A DNA stretch of 64,000 nucleotides from Aedoeadaptatus urinae. GTDB lineage: Bacteria; Bacillota; Clostridia; Tissierellales; Peptoniphilaceae. This document shows, in pieces, positions 1-9,498 of the stretch. The DNA lies in contig NZ_LT707415.1 of NCBI RefSeq assembly GCF_900155585.1, positions 123,336 to 187,335 of the forward strand, in the 5' to 3' direction. Position numbers and translations under genes: made by a program. The notes beneath the pieces are model-generated. The model was not told where the DNA came from and searched no databases. It worked only from the letters and a program-made list of their open reading frames with translations. Position 1 is the first letter of the stretch, and the number at the start of each line of letters is the position of its first letter.

Positions 1-12
1 GCCTTTTGATCG

Positions 13-51
13 CAAAAAATGCCGGATCCCCTTTGGACTCCGGCATTTGTC
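13..51 (-). terminator. Intrinsic terminator downstream of the decarboxylase
   Basis: An 8-bp inverted repeat (ATGCCGGA / TCCGGCAT) is followed on the minus strand by a run of six T. It would end the minus-strand transcript of the decarboxylase. Confidence 0.65.
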
Positions 52-61
52 TGCAATCTGA

Positions 62-89
62 AGCGAGCGTTCTGCTCGCTTTCTTTTTA
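62..89 (+). terminator. Hairpin with T-rich tail, plus-strand orientation
   Basis: Arms AGCGAGC / GCTCGCT around a short loop are followed on the plus strand by TTCTTTTT. It may terminate a plus-strand gene left of the window, or be a second hairpin in the decarboxylase 3' region. Confidence 0.4.
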
Positions 90-109
90 TGCTTTTTTAA
101 TCGCGCATT

Positions 110-1462
110 CTACCTTCGGACGTCGCTCTCTTTAATTACCGAGACCATGCCGTCTTCAAAGCCCATGGCGTTCTCGCTTTCTTCCACGGCGCGGATCACC
201 TCCTCCGTGATCCTTTCGCCGTAGGTGACGATGGGGATTCCCGGCGGGTAGGGCGTTAAATTTTCTGCCGCCACACGATCCTTCGCCTCCCTAAGGGGCA
301 GCCGCTCCGTCTCCATAAAAAAGGCCTCACGGGGACTGTAGACCGCCTCCGTCTTCGGATAGGCGCCCTTCGGCGGAGCCATGTCTTCTTCTTTTACGGG
401 AAGGGCGTTCAGGCCGCGGATTAGGCGCTCCAGGTCTTCTTCACTATTGTAGGGCGAGAGAATGGCCAGGGCGTAATAGGCGTCGCCCATTTCCAAATAA
501 ATGCCCTTCTCGGCCAAAAGAGACACCACCTCGTCGCCTCGGTAGCCGGGCAGGTGAAAGAGAAGCTTCATGGGATCGGTGCAGGCGAAAAGATTCCCCC
601 GCTCCTTCACCACGTCGATCTTCGGCAAACTTACCTCCAAATGCTTTCTGTAGGCAAGAAGCTTTCGCCAATCAAAGGCCTTCCCTGCCGCCACGGCATA
701 TTCCGACGAGAGCATGAGAAGATAGGAAGGCGAGGTGGAGAGAAAAAGCCCCATACCCTTTAAGAGCTTCCGCTCATCTACATCGCCGTTGATGTGCAAG
801 AGGGCCGCCCCCGTGAGCGCCGCCATGGTCTTGTGCAGAGACTGCACCGTGTAATCGGCGCAGGTAGTGGCGCTGTAAGGCGCGAAGGGCGTAAAGGCCC
901 AGTGGGCGCCGTGGGCCTCGTCGACGATAAGCACCTTTTTTCTTTCGTGGACGATGTCTGCGATCTCTTTCAGCTTCAGCCCGCCGCCGAAGTAATCGGG
1001 GCTCGTCAAAAACACGGCGGCGATGGCGGGATCCGCCGCCAAGGCATTTTCCACATCGGCCGGATCCACGCCCGCGAACAGCCCCGTGGCCTCGTCGACT
1101 TTCGCGGGAAGGTAGACCAACTCCAGGCCCAATTCCACGGCGGCGTGAAAGAGGGACAGATGAGAGTTGCGCTGAATTAAAATCTTGCCGCCGGGCTCGG
1201 CGGCGAGATAGAGGGCAAGCTTCACGCCGGTGGTGGAGCCCGCGGGAATCAAGACGCTTTTGTCCACGCCGTAGGCCGCGGCGATTTCCTCTTGGGCCGA
1301 GGCGATGACGTCCTCGGGATTTAGAAGATTGTCCGCCCCCGCCACCTCCGTCCAGTCGTCGGCAAAATCGAAATCGAAGGCCACCCGTCCCTTATGTCCC
1401 GGCATGGCAAAATTAGCGCCGCCGCGAAAAGTCTTCAGTCGTTCGTATAAATAACGCATCAT
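110..1462 (-). CDS. Orn/Lys/Arg decarboxylase family PLP enzyme
   Basis: Fold-type I PLP enzyme of the short (about 450 aa) amino-acid decarboxylase family found in Firmicutes, probably acting on arginine, lysine or ornithine to make a polyamine; the substrate cannot be read from sequence. The N-terminal MPGHKGR signature is typical of the family. DEAHG near residue 182 should contact the PLP ring and SLHKT near residue 209 carries the Schiff-base lysine. The E. coli-type N-terminal wing domain is absent. The ATG at 1462 overlaps the stop of the radical SAM gene (TGATG), so the two are translationally coupled; an in-frame TTG three bases upstream is less likely. Family confidence is high, substrate confidence low. 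Confidence 0.88.
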   Translation of the reverse strand: MMRYLYERLKTFRGGANFAMPGHKGRVAFDFDFADDWTEVAGADNLLNPEDVIASAQEEIAAAYGVDKSVLIPAGSTTGVKLALYLAAEPGGKILIQRNSHLSLFHAAVELGLELVYLPAKVDEATGLFAGVDPADVENALAADPAIAAVFLTSPDYFGGGLKLKEIADIVHERKKVLIVDEAHGAHWAFTPFAPYSATTCADYTVQSLHKTMAALTGAALLHINGDVDERKLLKGMGLFLSTSPSYLLMLSSEYAVAAGKAFDWRKLLAYRKHLEVSLPKIDVVKERGNLFACTDPMKLLFHLPGYRGDEVVSLLAEKGIYLEMGDAYYALAILSPYNSEEDLERLIRGLNALPVKEEDMAPPKGAYPKTEAVYSPREAFFMETERLPLREAKDRVAAENLTPYPPGIPIVTYGERITEEVIRAVEESENAMGFEDGMVSVIKESDVRR

Positions 1463-2340
1463 CAATAACCGTAGCGCTGACGGCGCATATTCCTTTCCTC
1501 GTCGCTCATCCCCTCGTATGCCGCCCTGAGTTTTGCAAGCATCTCTTCCTTTTCTGAAAAGCGACCGATGACCGGCGCCGCGTTATAGGCGTGAATGCCG
1601 AAGAAAAGGGCCTTGGGGTGTAAATCCAAATGCTCAAGCAGATGAATCTCCTCGAGCAAAATATCCCCCTCGGTCAAGGGCACGAAATCTCCTCGCCGCA
1701 CTTCCTCGGCCAGCTCCGTATTGGGGTGGACCGTCGTCGTGAGAGGCGCCACGCTTCGGGGCCGGTGCTTGTTTAAAAGAGCCGCCGTTTCCTCGGCGTG
1801 GGTGAAGCTGTCCTCCTTGCCGGCGATGCCCGACATCACCATGCAGATCCAGTCCATCCCCGCCTCTTCCAGCTTGGCCAGCTCCCGATACTCGTCTTCT
1901 TGTGTGCAGCCTTTTTTTATGCGCTTCAAGGTGGGGTCGTGAGCCGATTCGATGCCGATGTACAGCTGATTGTAGCCGGCCGCTCTCAAGCGCTTTAAGT
2001 CCTCGAGTGATTTGTTTTTCAAATTGTAAATGGAGGCGTAACAGGTGATGGTCTCCACATGAGGCAGATACTCGTGGATCCAACCGGCGATTTCCAGCAG
2101 ATACTCCGCGTCCAAAACAAAGGGATCGCCGTTTACGAGAAAAATTCGGTCGATGCGGTCGGCATAGGCGGAAAGCTCCCGCAGGTCCACCAAAATTTGT
2201 TCCTTCGGCGCCTTTCTGAAGGACACATCCTTGTACATGGCGCAATAGGTGCATTGATTATGAGAACATCCTACCGTCACCTCCAGCAAAGGGTTGTAAG
2301 CCTCGCTGGGCGGACGAAATGTTTGTCCCGTATAGTGCAT
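1462..2340 (-). CDS. Radical SAM protein with CX4CX2C cluster motif
   Basis: A 292-aa radical SAM enzyme. Cysteines 25, 30 and 33 (GCSHNQCTYC) should bind the [4Fe-4S] cluster that cleaves S-adenosylmethionine; the spacing is CX4CX2C, not the common CX3CX2C. The central part (GIESAHDPTLKRIKKG) is typical of the Elp3/HemN-like radical SAM barrel. No B12-binding or auxiliary-cluster domain is visible. It is first in a two-gene operon and its stop overlaps the decarboxylase start, so a shared role is possible, but no function can be assigned. The ATG at 2340 is preceded by GGAAAG. Confidence 0.85.
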   Translation of the reverse strand: MHYTGQTFRPPSEAYNPLLEVTVGCSHNQCTYCAMYKDVSFRKAPKEQILVDLRELSAYADRIDRIFLVNGDPFVLDAEYLLEIAGWIHEYLPHVETITCYASIYNLKNKSLEDLKRLRAAGYNQLYIGIESAHDPTLKRIKKGCTQEDEYRELAKLEEAGMDWICMVMSGIAGKEDSFTHAEETAALLNKHRPRSVAPLTTTVHPNTELAEEVRRGDFVPLTEGDILLEEIHLLEHLDLHPKALFFGIHAYNAAPVIGRFSEKEEMLAKLRAAYEGMSDEERNMRRQRYGY

Positions 2341-2485
2341 AATACTTTCCTTTCCGTTTCAACTATTCTGTGCTTCCATCCACTATATCATGAAAGCCCC
2401 GTTGGTTTAAAACAAAAAAGCGGCCCGAGCGGCTCACTAAATGCAAGTCTTATAAGAACCAGTGTAGAGAATCCTTAGATGGCAA

Positions 2486-2526
2486 GAGAAAAGGCTGTGA
2501 ACTTGAATGCTCACAGCCTTTTTTCT
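2486..2526. terminator. Bidirectional terminator at the left edge of the A+T-rich island
   Basis: Ten-bp perfect arms AAGGCTGTGA / TCACAGCCTT surround a 10-nt loop, with T-rich tails on both strands. It ends the minus-strand ABC transporter transcript and marks the boundary between G+C-rich backbone and A+T-rich island. Confidence 0.75.
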
Positions 2527-2548
2527 TGCTAACACAACATGAATGTTT

Positions 2549-5029
2549 CTATTCTAAACTTTTAATTCTACTTACAAGAGTGTTTTGACTATGCTTTTCA
2601 TAAAACTTACAAGTAAATATTATTCCAATGATTATATTCGCAAAGTTCACGAGAATAAGAGGTCTAATCACGAATCTAAAGGATGTCCACTTCGTCTGTT
2701 CCATAAAATCTATCAAGATATATTGATCGACAAGAAGCATAACAATTAAAGAACATACTAAACCACAAAAAGAATAAATCAAATTCTTTTTCACTAAATA
2801 TATTTTGATTCTTTTCTTTGTCATTCCAATTGCTTCAAGGATTGATAGGTTCACCATGTTTCTCAATATTTCAGTCGCAATAACATTAATAAAGTTCAAT
2901 ACAGATATTAAGAACAACACGATTGATAAACTGTAGCCGGCAAATTCTATTAGATTTTTGAATTCCATTGTAGATTTGATCTGAAGATCCCTTGAATCGT
3001 AGGAAAATCCTGGTTCATTTTCAAAAGATTTTAACAGCTTATCAAAATTCTCCTTTTCACCCTTTTCTACATCAAATCCATAGGACATAACGCTTTTATC
3101 ACCTGTGAGTTCTTTATACTCATTCGGCTTCATATAAATATACTCCAAGTCTAAAGTAGGACTTGACTCGTCATTTACATCTTCCTTAATTACAGGAAAA
3201 TATCTTAATCCATTTGAAAAATTATATTCAACCTTGCCCATCACTTGGACTTCTTTTACCTTGTTTTTTACATTGATTTTTATTTTATCGCCGGTTTTAA
3301 ATGCGGATTTTTTATCTCCATATTCTCCAAGCATGACATAATTCCCGGTTTGCCATTTATCTTTATCGAAGTCCCCCTCTGTAATTTTTTGTTTGTTTAT
3401 TAGAAACTCATCTATACCAAATAGAATTGGGGCAATTCTATGATCTTCTATTTTAATATCTGGATAAGTGTATTCATAACCATAATAGTGTAATGCTCCC
3501 CCACCTTTATAACCTTTATGGTTTTCTATCTCATCAATAAACTTTTCGTTAATTCCATCCTCACTTCCTGAGTACATATACCTAAAATATTTTGGGCTTG
3601 CTATATTATAGTCTGTTGCAATGACATCAGAAACGCCCTTTTCTAAATCAATATTTCCAGTATAGGTTAACACACTGTTTAGAATAACTGCCGAAAGGCT
3701 AATGGAAAGTACAATCGACACAAATCTAAATTTATTGGAAAATACCTGTCTTCTAGCAAGCTTGCCTAGAGAAATATTCTCGCTTTTATATTTCTTTTTT
3801 ATCGTGGTTTCATTGTATCTGCTGGCTTCTATTGGAGAAACTTTGGCTGCATACCTTGCAGGTCTCATAACCGATAGAAATACTGTAAGCAAAGTAAAGG
3901 CTGTCGAAAATAAGATAATTAAGATTATTACAGTGAGCGATAATTTTACATCCGTTAGCATCTCATTATTGGCAAATATTTTATTTAAAATGATTTTCCC
4001 GATAGAAATTCCTACTATATCTCCAACTATTATTGCTGGAAGGGAGGCTGCTAAAGACTCTAGATGAATAAGTTTTTTGATTTGCGGCCTTGTCATTCCA
4101 ATTGTTTTTAAAAGTCCCAGAAGTTTAATATCTTCATTAACGGATATCTTAAAAATATTGTTTATAATTAAGTATCCTGCGACCATTACCAAAATTAAAA
4201 AAGCTAAGTATGGTAGAAATGTATTAAAATCAAAACTAGAATCACCAGATAAAAGATATGCAAAGTTAACACCAATTCTTATTTCTTTGTCGGATAGATT
4301 TCCAGGGTCATCTACCACTTTATAACCATTTCTCTCTGCAATTTTTAAAAGTTTATCCCTTATCATAAAGGAATTCTTTAGCATTACTTCCAAATCTTTA
4401 TTATTTTCTGGAAGGGATAATTTATCTACATAAGCTTTTGATAAATAAATTTGTCCTACACCAACGTTGGAGTCAATAGGATTTTGAAAAGTCCCCGATA
4501 TAATAAATTTCTCACTTCTTTTTTTGATAATTTCTCCTGTGTAAGGTTTTTCTATAGTGAAAGGAACTTCTATCTCTTCTCCAATTTCTCCTTTATAACC
4601 TAACTTTTTTGCAGTTGCTAAATCTATAAATACGTCGTTTTCTTTTTCAGGAAATTTCCCTTTAACTTTTTCTATTAGCGACCATTCAAATCCATTGTTA
4701 TCTATATAGGATAGTTCTGCACTTATTTTTTCATCATCAAGAATACCAACTTTCTCTCTTATTGAAAATTCCTTTATATCTTTATCCTTGGATAAAATAC
4801 TTATGTCTTTGTCAGAAAGTTCTTTAAAAGAGCCATGGCTGATTGTTCCAATAGTTTTCATCGTTTGAGTTTCCATGCTTTTTCCTAACCCTAAGGCTAC
4901 TGAAAATAGGCTCGTAAATAGTATAGAAGTTAAGGCAATGGCTAATAAGAGAATATTTCTCCTACTTTTATTCGCATTTAAAGTACTTTTTGCAAGACGC
5001 CTTATATAAGCCTTATTGTTGACATTCAT
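2549..5029 (-). CDS. ABC transporter permease, FtsX/MacB type
   Basis: An 826-aa membrane protein with a first transmembrane helix at about residues 25-48, a large extracytoplasmic region, three helices near 270-390, then a second half of the same plan (helix near 435-455, large outer domain, three C-terminal helices). This duplicated FtsX arrangement is typical of permeases that export or sense antimicrobial peptides or lipids through mechanotransmission rather than classical transport. It overlaps the ATPase gene upstream by 17 bp and shares strand with a histidine kinase and response regulator, an arrangement common for peptide-antibiotic resistance modules. Codon use is A+T-rich, unlike the flanking genes, which suggests transfer. 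The substrate is unknown. Confidence 0.85.
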   Translation of the reverse strand: MNVNNKAYIRRLAKSTLNANKSRRNILLLAIALTSILFTSLFSVALGLGKSMETQTMKTIGTISHGSFKELSDKDISILSKDKDIKEFSIREKVGILDDEKISAELSYIDNNGFEWSLIEKVKGKFPEKENDVFIDLATAKKLGYKGEIGEEIEVPFTIEKPYTGEIIKKRSEKFIISGTFQNPIDSNVGVGQIYLSKAYVDKLSLPENNKDLEVMLKNSFMIRDKLLKIAERNGYKVVDDPGNLSDKEIRIGVNFAYLLSGDSSFDFNTFLPYLAFLILVMVAGYLIINNIFKISVNEDIKLLGLLKTIGMTRPQIKKLIHLESLAASLPAIIVGDIVGISIGKIILNKIFANNEMLTDVKLSLTVIILIILFSTAFTLLTVFLSVMRPARYAAKVSPIEASRYNETTIKKKYKSENISLGKLARRQVFSNKFRFVSIVLSISLSAVILNSVLTYTGNIDLEKGVSDVIATDYNIASPKYFRYMYSGSEDGINEKFIDEIENHKGYKGGGALHYYGYEYTYPDIKIEDHRIAPILFGIDEFLINKQKITEGDFDKDKWQTGNYVMLGEYGDKKSAFKTGDKIKINVKNKVKEVQVMGKVEYNFSNGLRYFPVIKEDVNDESSPTLDLEYIYMKPNEYKELTGDKSVMSYGFDVEKGEKENFDKLLKSFENEPGFSYDSRDLQIKSTMEFKNLIEFAGYSLSIVLFLISVLNFINVIATEILRNMVNLSILEAIGMTKKRIKIYLVKKNLIYSFCGLVCSLIVMLLVDQYILIDFMEQTKWTSFRFVIRPLILVNFANIIIGIIFTCKFYEKHSQNTLVSRIKSLE

Positions 5030-5690
5030 TCTTTTCCACCAGCTTTCCGTCTTCTATCCTTAACGTTTTTTCTGCCGCTTGTGCGACAGCATCATCGTGA
5101 GTAATCATAAGAATAGTATTTCCAAGCTCTTTATTAATCTTTTTTAGTAAATAAACAACTTGGGAAGAAGATTTTGAATCCAAATTACCTGTAGGTTCGT
5201 CGGCCAGAATTAAAGAGGGTTTAGTAACCAAGGCTCTTGCTATGGCAACTCTTTGTTGCTGTCCACCAGATAATTCGTTTGGCATTTTATTTTTTTGATC
5301 GCTTATCTCTAGAATGTCGATCACAGAATCAACATATTTTTTATCGACCTTATCGCCATCAAGACCAAAGGGAATAATGATGTTCTCGTATACATTTAGC
5401 ATGGGCAAAAGGTTATATGCCTGAAAGACAAATCCAATATTTCTTCTTCTAAAAATGGTTCTCTCATCGTCTTTTAAAGCGTACACATCTGTACCATCAA
5501 TCAAAACTTTCCCGCTTGTAGGATAATCAAGTCCCCCTAGGAGATGTAATAGGGTTGATTTGCCAGATCCTGATGCTCCGATTATAGAAATAAATTCTCC
5601 CTTATTTACATCGAAAGTTACTCCATCAAGAGCTTTCACCTCAACATCATTTGTTTTATAAAATCTTTTTAAATTTTCTACTTTTAACAT
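5013..5690 (-). CDS. ABC transporter ATP-binding protein (LolD/MacB type)
   Basis: A cytoplasmic ATPase partner of the FtsX permease. It has a Walker [10 protein letters not shown] near residue 40, the Q-loop in [10 protein letters not shown], the ABC signature [15 protein letters not shown] and a Walker B with [12 protein letters not shown]. The PTGNLD sequence is characteristic of the LolD/MacB/FtsE branch. The start chosen is the ATG at 5690, which has AGAGGTG at proper distance; a GTG nine bases upstream lies inside that ribosome site. The end overlaps the permease start, so the two subunits are coupled. Confidence 0.9.
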   Translation of the reverse strand: MLKVENLKRFYKTNDVEVKALDGVTFDVNKGEFISIIGASGSGKSTLLHLLGGLDYPTSGKVLIDGTDVYALKDDERTIFRRRNIGFVFQAYNLLPMLNVYENIIIPFGLDGDKVDKKYVDSVIDILEISDQKNKMPNELSGGQQQRVAIARALVTKPSLILADEPTGNLDSKSSSQVVYLLKKINKELGNTILMITHDDAVAQAAEKTLRIEDGKLVEKNECQQ

Positions 5691-5780
5691 ATATGTCACC
5701 TCTTTACATTTAATATAACATTCCTTTCTTACAAAGTACTTACAAGACTTCTTACTGTTTTGTAAGATAAAAAAGACTTC

Positions 5781-6653
5781 TCACAAGGGGAAGTCTACTG
5801 AAAGTTTTATTCTATTTTCATCAAGAGATGCCTTTATATTTCCACCATGCTTTTCTATAATTTCTCTGGCTATATATAGACCTAAACCCAAACCATCTTT
5901 GGAAACTGAATTTTTGCCTCTATAAAACCTTTCAAATATTTTTGGTAAAGTTTCTTCTGATACGTCTTGGCACTCATTCTCTATGTCTATATTGTAATTC
6001 AGGTAAGATTTATAAACTGAAATAGTGATAGTAGACCCATTTGGCGAATATTTTATAGCATTATCTACTAGATTGTGAATGGCTTCTTTAAGCCATCTTT
6101 CGTCCAAATTGAAAATTAAGTCTTCGTTTTTTAAATTTATGCTTATACATTTTTCATCTAATATTACTTTAAATTCTCTCAAAACATCTTCTACTATGTC
6201 TTTTAAATTTGCTTGATGTTTTTGTAAGGAAATAATATCGGATTCTAGCCTAGAAGATTTTACTAGGTTTTGAATTAAAAATTCTAATTTATTAAGTTCA
6301 TACTTTATAATTTCAAGATACTCATCTTTCGGATCATCTTCTAAAAGACTAATGTATAAAGAAAGGTTGGTAATGGGTGTCTTGGTCTGATGTGATATAT
6401 CTGCTATTAAATCTCTTGTTTTACTTTTTTCTGTATTTATTTTCGCTTCTTTTACTTGGCTGGCATACAAAAACTTTATGAGCTTTGATTTTATTTTAGA
6501 TAATTCCTTTTCATCAAATTCTGTAATTTCTAAATTTCCATCTAACGCCTTATCAATATAAGCTGAAAGTTCAAGCATTTCATTTCTCAAGACGATGTAT
6601 TTAAATACAAGAATTCCAATTATAATTACTAGAATACCTATTAATAATTCCAT
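5781..6653 (-). CDS. Sensor histidine kinase
   Basis: A 290-aa membrane kinase with a single N-terminal helix (residues about 3-22) and almost no extracellular domain. The dimerisation region follows, with His88 in DISHQTKTP as the phospho-acceptor. The C-terminal ATPase domain shows the N box (HNLVDNAIKYSP) and G boxes (DGLGLGLYIAREI). The lack of a sensor domain fits kinases that sense through an associated ABC transporter, here the FtsX-type pump downstream on the same strand. It overlaps the response regulator by 13 bp. A+T-rich like the rest of this island. The signal is inferred, not seen. Confidence 0.88.
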   Translation of the reverse strand: MELLIGILVIIIGILVFKYIVLRNEMLELSAYIDKALDGNLEITEFDEKELSKIKSKLIKFLYASQVKEAKINTEKSKTRDLIADISHQTKTPITNLSLYISLLEDDPKDEYLEIIKYELNKLEFLIQNLVKSSRLESDIISLQKHQANLKDIVEDVLREFKVILDEKCISINLKNEDLIFNLDERWLKEAIHNLVDNAIKYSPNGSTITISVYKSYLNYNIDIENECQDVSEETLPKIFERFYRGKNSVSKDGLGLGLYIAREIIEKHGGNIKASLDENRIKLSVDFPL

Positions 6654-7294
6654 TTATAACCAACTCCAAAGACTGTATCTATAGGGTCATAAGGTTTTAA
6701 TTTGTTTCTTATTCTAGAAATATTGACACTCAATGTATTTTGATCAATAAATTCATCATCTGTTCCCCAAACAAAATCAAATAGTAATTCCTTTGTAATA
6801 ACTTGGGACTTGTTTTTTATCAGGTAGTATAAAATTTTTGTCTCTGTCCTTGTGAGATCTATATTTTTATTGTCTACATAAAAAGTATTTTCATTGAAAT
6901 TAAAGTCTAGACCATCTTTCTTATAAAGATCTAAATCACTAGACACTATTTTTTCAAAAGCTCTTTTTATCTTTGCTTCTAATATTCCCAAAGAAAAAGG
7001 TTTTGTTAGATAGTCGTCTGCCCCTAAATTTATGGCTGAAATTATATATGCCTCTAGATCTATGGCTGATAAAACTATTATAGGAATTGACGAACCTTGT
7101 CTCGTATATTTTATTATTTCAAGTCCATCTCCATCCGGTAAATTCATATCAAGTAAAATCAAATCGGCATCAGCAATAAAAGATTTGGCTTCACCCATTG
7201 TGTTTACAGAGAAAACCTCATAGTCTTTATTCAACGCGATTGAGAGACCTTTATTTAAATTTTTATCATCTTCGATTATTAGTATCTTTTTCAT
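6641..7294 (-). CDS. OmpR-family response regulator
   Basis: A DNA-binding response regulator with an N-terminal receiver domain (acidic pair EDD, phospho-acceptor Asp in LLDMNLPDGDG, Lys in LTKPF) and a C-terminal winged helix ending in the usual RIRNKLKP and GVGYKW motifs. It should receive phosphate from the kinase whose start it overlaps and activate the downstream ABC genes. Two starts are possible: ATG at 7309 or ATG at 7294; the shorter begins exactly at the receiver domain (MKKILIIEDD) and is preferred, although neither has a strong ribosome site. Confidence 0.9.
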   Translation of the reverse strand: MKKILIIEDDKNLNKGLSIALNKDYEVFSVNTMGEAKSFIADADLILLDMNLPDGDGLEIIKYTRQGSSIPIIVLSAIDLEAYIISAINLGADDYLTKPFSLGILEAKIKRAFEKIVSSDLDLYKKDGLDFNFNENTFYVDNKNIDLTRTETKILYYLIKNKSQVITKELLFDFVWGTDDEFIDQNTLSVNISRIRNKLKPYDPIDTVFGVGYKWNY

Positions 7295-7443
7295 GCCTTT
7301 TACCACCATATTCCACGTCCATTATTATAAATTTTATATCGAACTCTTAAAAAATCGACACGAAGATAAATACCTTCATGCCGATTAAATATTATAGGAT
7401 TAAATCTTTCATTAAAAGGATCTAAAACCGCCTTGTTTTCCTG

Positions 7444-8221
7444 TCATCCTTCATCTGAAGAAGATATGCTATTCTTTTTGCCTATAAGGGCATAAGGTAT
7501 CGCCACGAGAAACACGCCGCCTAACATATTTCCCAAGGTGACGGTTAAAAGATTATACATATAGGCCCCTGCGGTCATGGCCGTGTGCGGTGCGAGTGCA
7601 TCCAAGGAGAGCAAGGTCATATTGGCGACGGAGTGTTCAAAGCCCACGGTAAAGAACAGAGACAGGCCCAGAAGATCATAATCAGCTTGCCCGCTTCCGA
7701 CTTCAGCTTCATGGAACACCACACGGCGAGGCAGACCAGCATGTTACACAGGGCGCCACGCAAGATCAAAGGGATAAAGGCACGCTCACCTTGGCCGCCG
7801 CCGCGGTGGCAATGACCTGAAGAAAAGCTTCATTGGCAAGACCGGTATGGAAAAAGATCCAGGCGAGAAAAATGCCGCCCGCCCAATTGCCTAAAAAGCA
7901 GATGAGCCAAAGCTTGAGCAGCTCTCCTCTCGACACGGTCTTTTTCATGTAGCCCATGGCCATGACGAAATTATTCCCGGTGAAAAGCTCCGCCCCCGCC
8001 ATGACGACGAAGCTTAACGCACAGGCAAAGGACATGCCCATGACGAGCTTAGTCAAGGAAAGATCGCTGAGGGAAGCAATGGTAAAGGAAAACAAAACGC
8101 CAAAGCCGATAAACATCCCCGCCAGCACGGAGGCAAGGAATTAGCCGCCGGGATTTGTTTTTAAAAAACGCCCCTTCCCCGCTGCCGCCTGCGCCACCTG
8201 CTCTACTTCATTATGAAACAT
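7444..8221 (-). pseudogene. Formate/nitrite transporter (FNT) family channel, multiply disrupted
   Basis: A full-length FNT-family gene can be rebuilt, but only across three lesions. It begins at an ATG at 8221 behind AGGAGG, reads about 26 codons to NPGG, then meets an in-frame TAA (8141-8143) where Tyr is expected, and continues as FLASVLAGMFIGFG. The channel core GAELFTGNN is intact. A one-base shift near 7766-7775 moves the reading into the frame holding LRGALCNMLVCLAVW, and a second near 7655-7668 moves it into the frame holding FFTVGFEHSVANM through to the end. Intact homologues are pentameric channels for formate, nitrite or hydrosulfide. The second copy in this window (57237-57992) aligns along the whole length. 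Probably a true pseudogene; sequencing error is the alternative. Confidence 0.85.
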
Positions 8222-8292
8222 AGGCACCTCCTGCCCTATTCGAATGCTGCCTTCAACTTCTCTTATTGTACCAAGATTCGCTCATTCTGTGT

Positions 8293-8322
8293 AAAAAAAG
8301 AGCGCACATAGCGCTCTTTTCT
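8293..8322 (-). terminator. Terminator of the BMP-like ABC operon
   Basis: Arms GAGCGC / GCGCTC around a 5-nt loop are followed on the minus strand by seven T. It lies directly after the last permease gene. Confidence 0.8.
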
Positions 8323-8346
8323 CTCGCCGAAGCGACTATCATTTTT

Positions 8347-9498
8347 TTACGATGGGGCCGACTCGCCGGTAGGCTTGTCGCCCTGTGTGGGTATCTCTCG
8401 CCTGCCTTCCTTGCGCGCCTCTTCCGCTTGTTTAATGCGGTTGTAAGCGTGCATAATCAATGCCAGGGTGACGACGCCGTAGGAGATGAATGTACGGAAG
8501 TACTCGCCCATCATGGCATCGCCGGTTAAGATCCGGCCCGCTTGAGGCAGAATGATAAACATCAAGTGGAACAGCATAGTCCCGATAATGGCGTTGGGAA
8601 TCGTCGCCCGCATGACGCTGGCGCCGCCGACGAGAATCGATGCCGCCGCATAAAGGGCCGCTTGGTCCTGTCCGGCGTAGGTGGCCAGGGTGCCGATGTT
8701 TTGCAGATAGATGATTTGCCCGTAGCACGCGAGGACGGTGGAGATGACGATGGATTTCACCCGCACCTTGTCGGAGTAAATGCCGGCATTTCCGGAAATC
8801 ACTTGGTCCATCCCGACGGCCTTCATGTCGTGGCCCAGCTTGGTCTTTTTAAACCATACGATAAAGACGCAGAGCAGGGCGATAATAATGATGGTGACCA
8901 CGGGGATGTCGAAGTTAATGGCGTGCTTCGCCGTCAAGGGCATGTTGATCCTGTAGAGAAGGATGTTGTCGATGGCATGGCCCGTATCCAAGGTAATGGA
9001 GTTTTTAATGCCATAGCCCTTCGACAGGATCATGGACGCATTGTGCATGGGAATCAAGGATCCGCACAAGTAGAGTAAAAAGAGCATGTACACGCCAAGC
9101 ATAAAGAAGGCGAGCATCATGGAGGTGATCATTTCGCGGCCCCGGGCTCGATTCAACACGTGTCCGGAAAATGTCCCGAGCATGATGGCGATAGGCGTGC
9201 CGATTAAGACGGCGACTAAAATGCCCGCCGGTCCCGTAATGCCCCAGTCTTGGGCGAAGATCAGACCGATTTGACCGCTCATGGCGCCCAGGGGGATCCC
9301 GAAGTTAATGCCCATGCCGGCAATAATGGGAATGATCAGGGAAAGGACGAGGAAGCTGTTGCGCACCATGCGCTTGCCGATTTCCGAAGTGACATAGCCC
9401 AAGGGCGGCTTGGCGATCCATAAGCCGACGGCGATAATGATGATGAACAGAATCGGTACTGCGGATCGCGACAGCTTTGATTTAAAGGATTTATTCAT
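8347..9498 (-). CDS. ABC transporter permease, ribose/nucleoside (BMP) type
   Basis: A 383-aa inner-membrane permease of the BPD_transp_2 class, the second permease of a four-gene importer. About eight to ten hydrophobic helices are visible, with the typical glycine-rich stretch AALYAAASILVGGASV before the last helices. The C-terminus is a short charged, cytoplasmic tail ending in ESAPS. It overlaps the preceding permease gene by 8 bp and is followed by the operon terminator. It resembles the preceding permease closely enough to suggest that the two form a heterodimer. Confidence 0.85.
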   Translation of the reverse strand: MNKSFKSKLSRSAVPILFIIIIAVGLWIAKPPLGYVTSEIGKRMVRNSFLVLSLIIPIIAGMGINFGIPLGAMSGQIGLIFAQDWGITGPAGILVAVLIGTPIAIMLGTFSGHVLNRARGREMITSMMLAFFMLGVYMLFLLYLCGSLIPMHNASMILSKGYGIKNSITLDTGHAIDNILLYRINMPLTAKHAINFDIPVVTIIIIALLCVFIVWFKKTKLGHDMKAVGMDQVISGNAGIYSDKVRVKSIVISTVLACYGQIIYLQNIGTLATYAGQDQAALYAAASILVGGASVMRATIPNAIIGTMLFHLMFIILPQAGRILTGDAMMGEYFRTFISYGVVTLALIMHAYNRIKQAEEARKEGRREIPTQGDKPTGESAPS

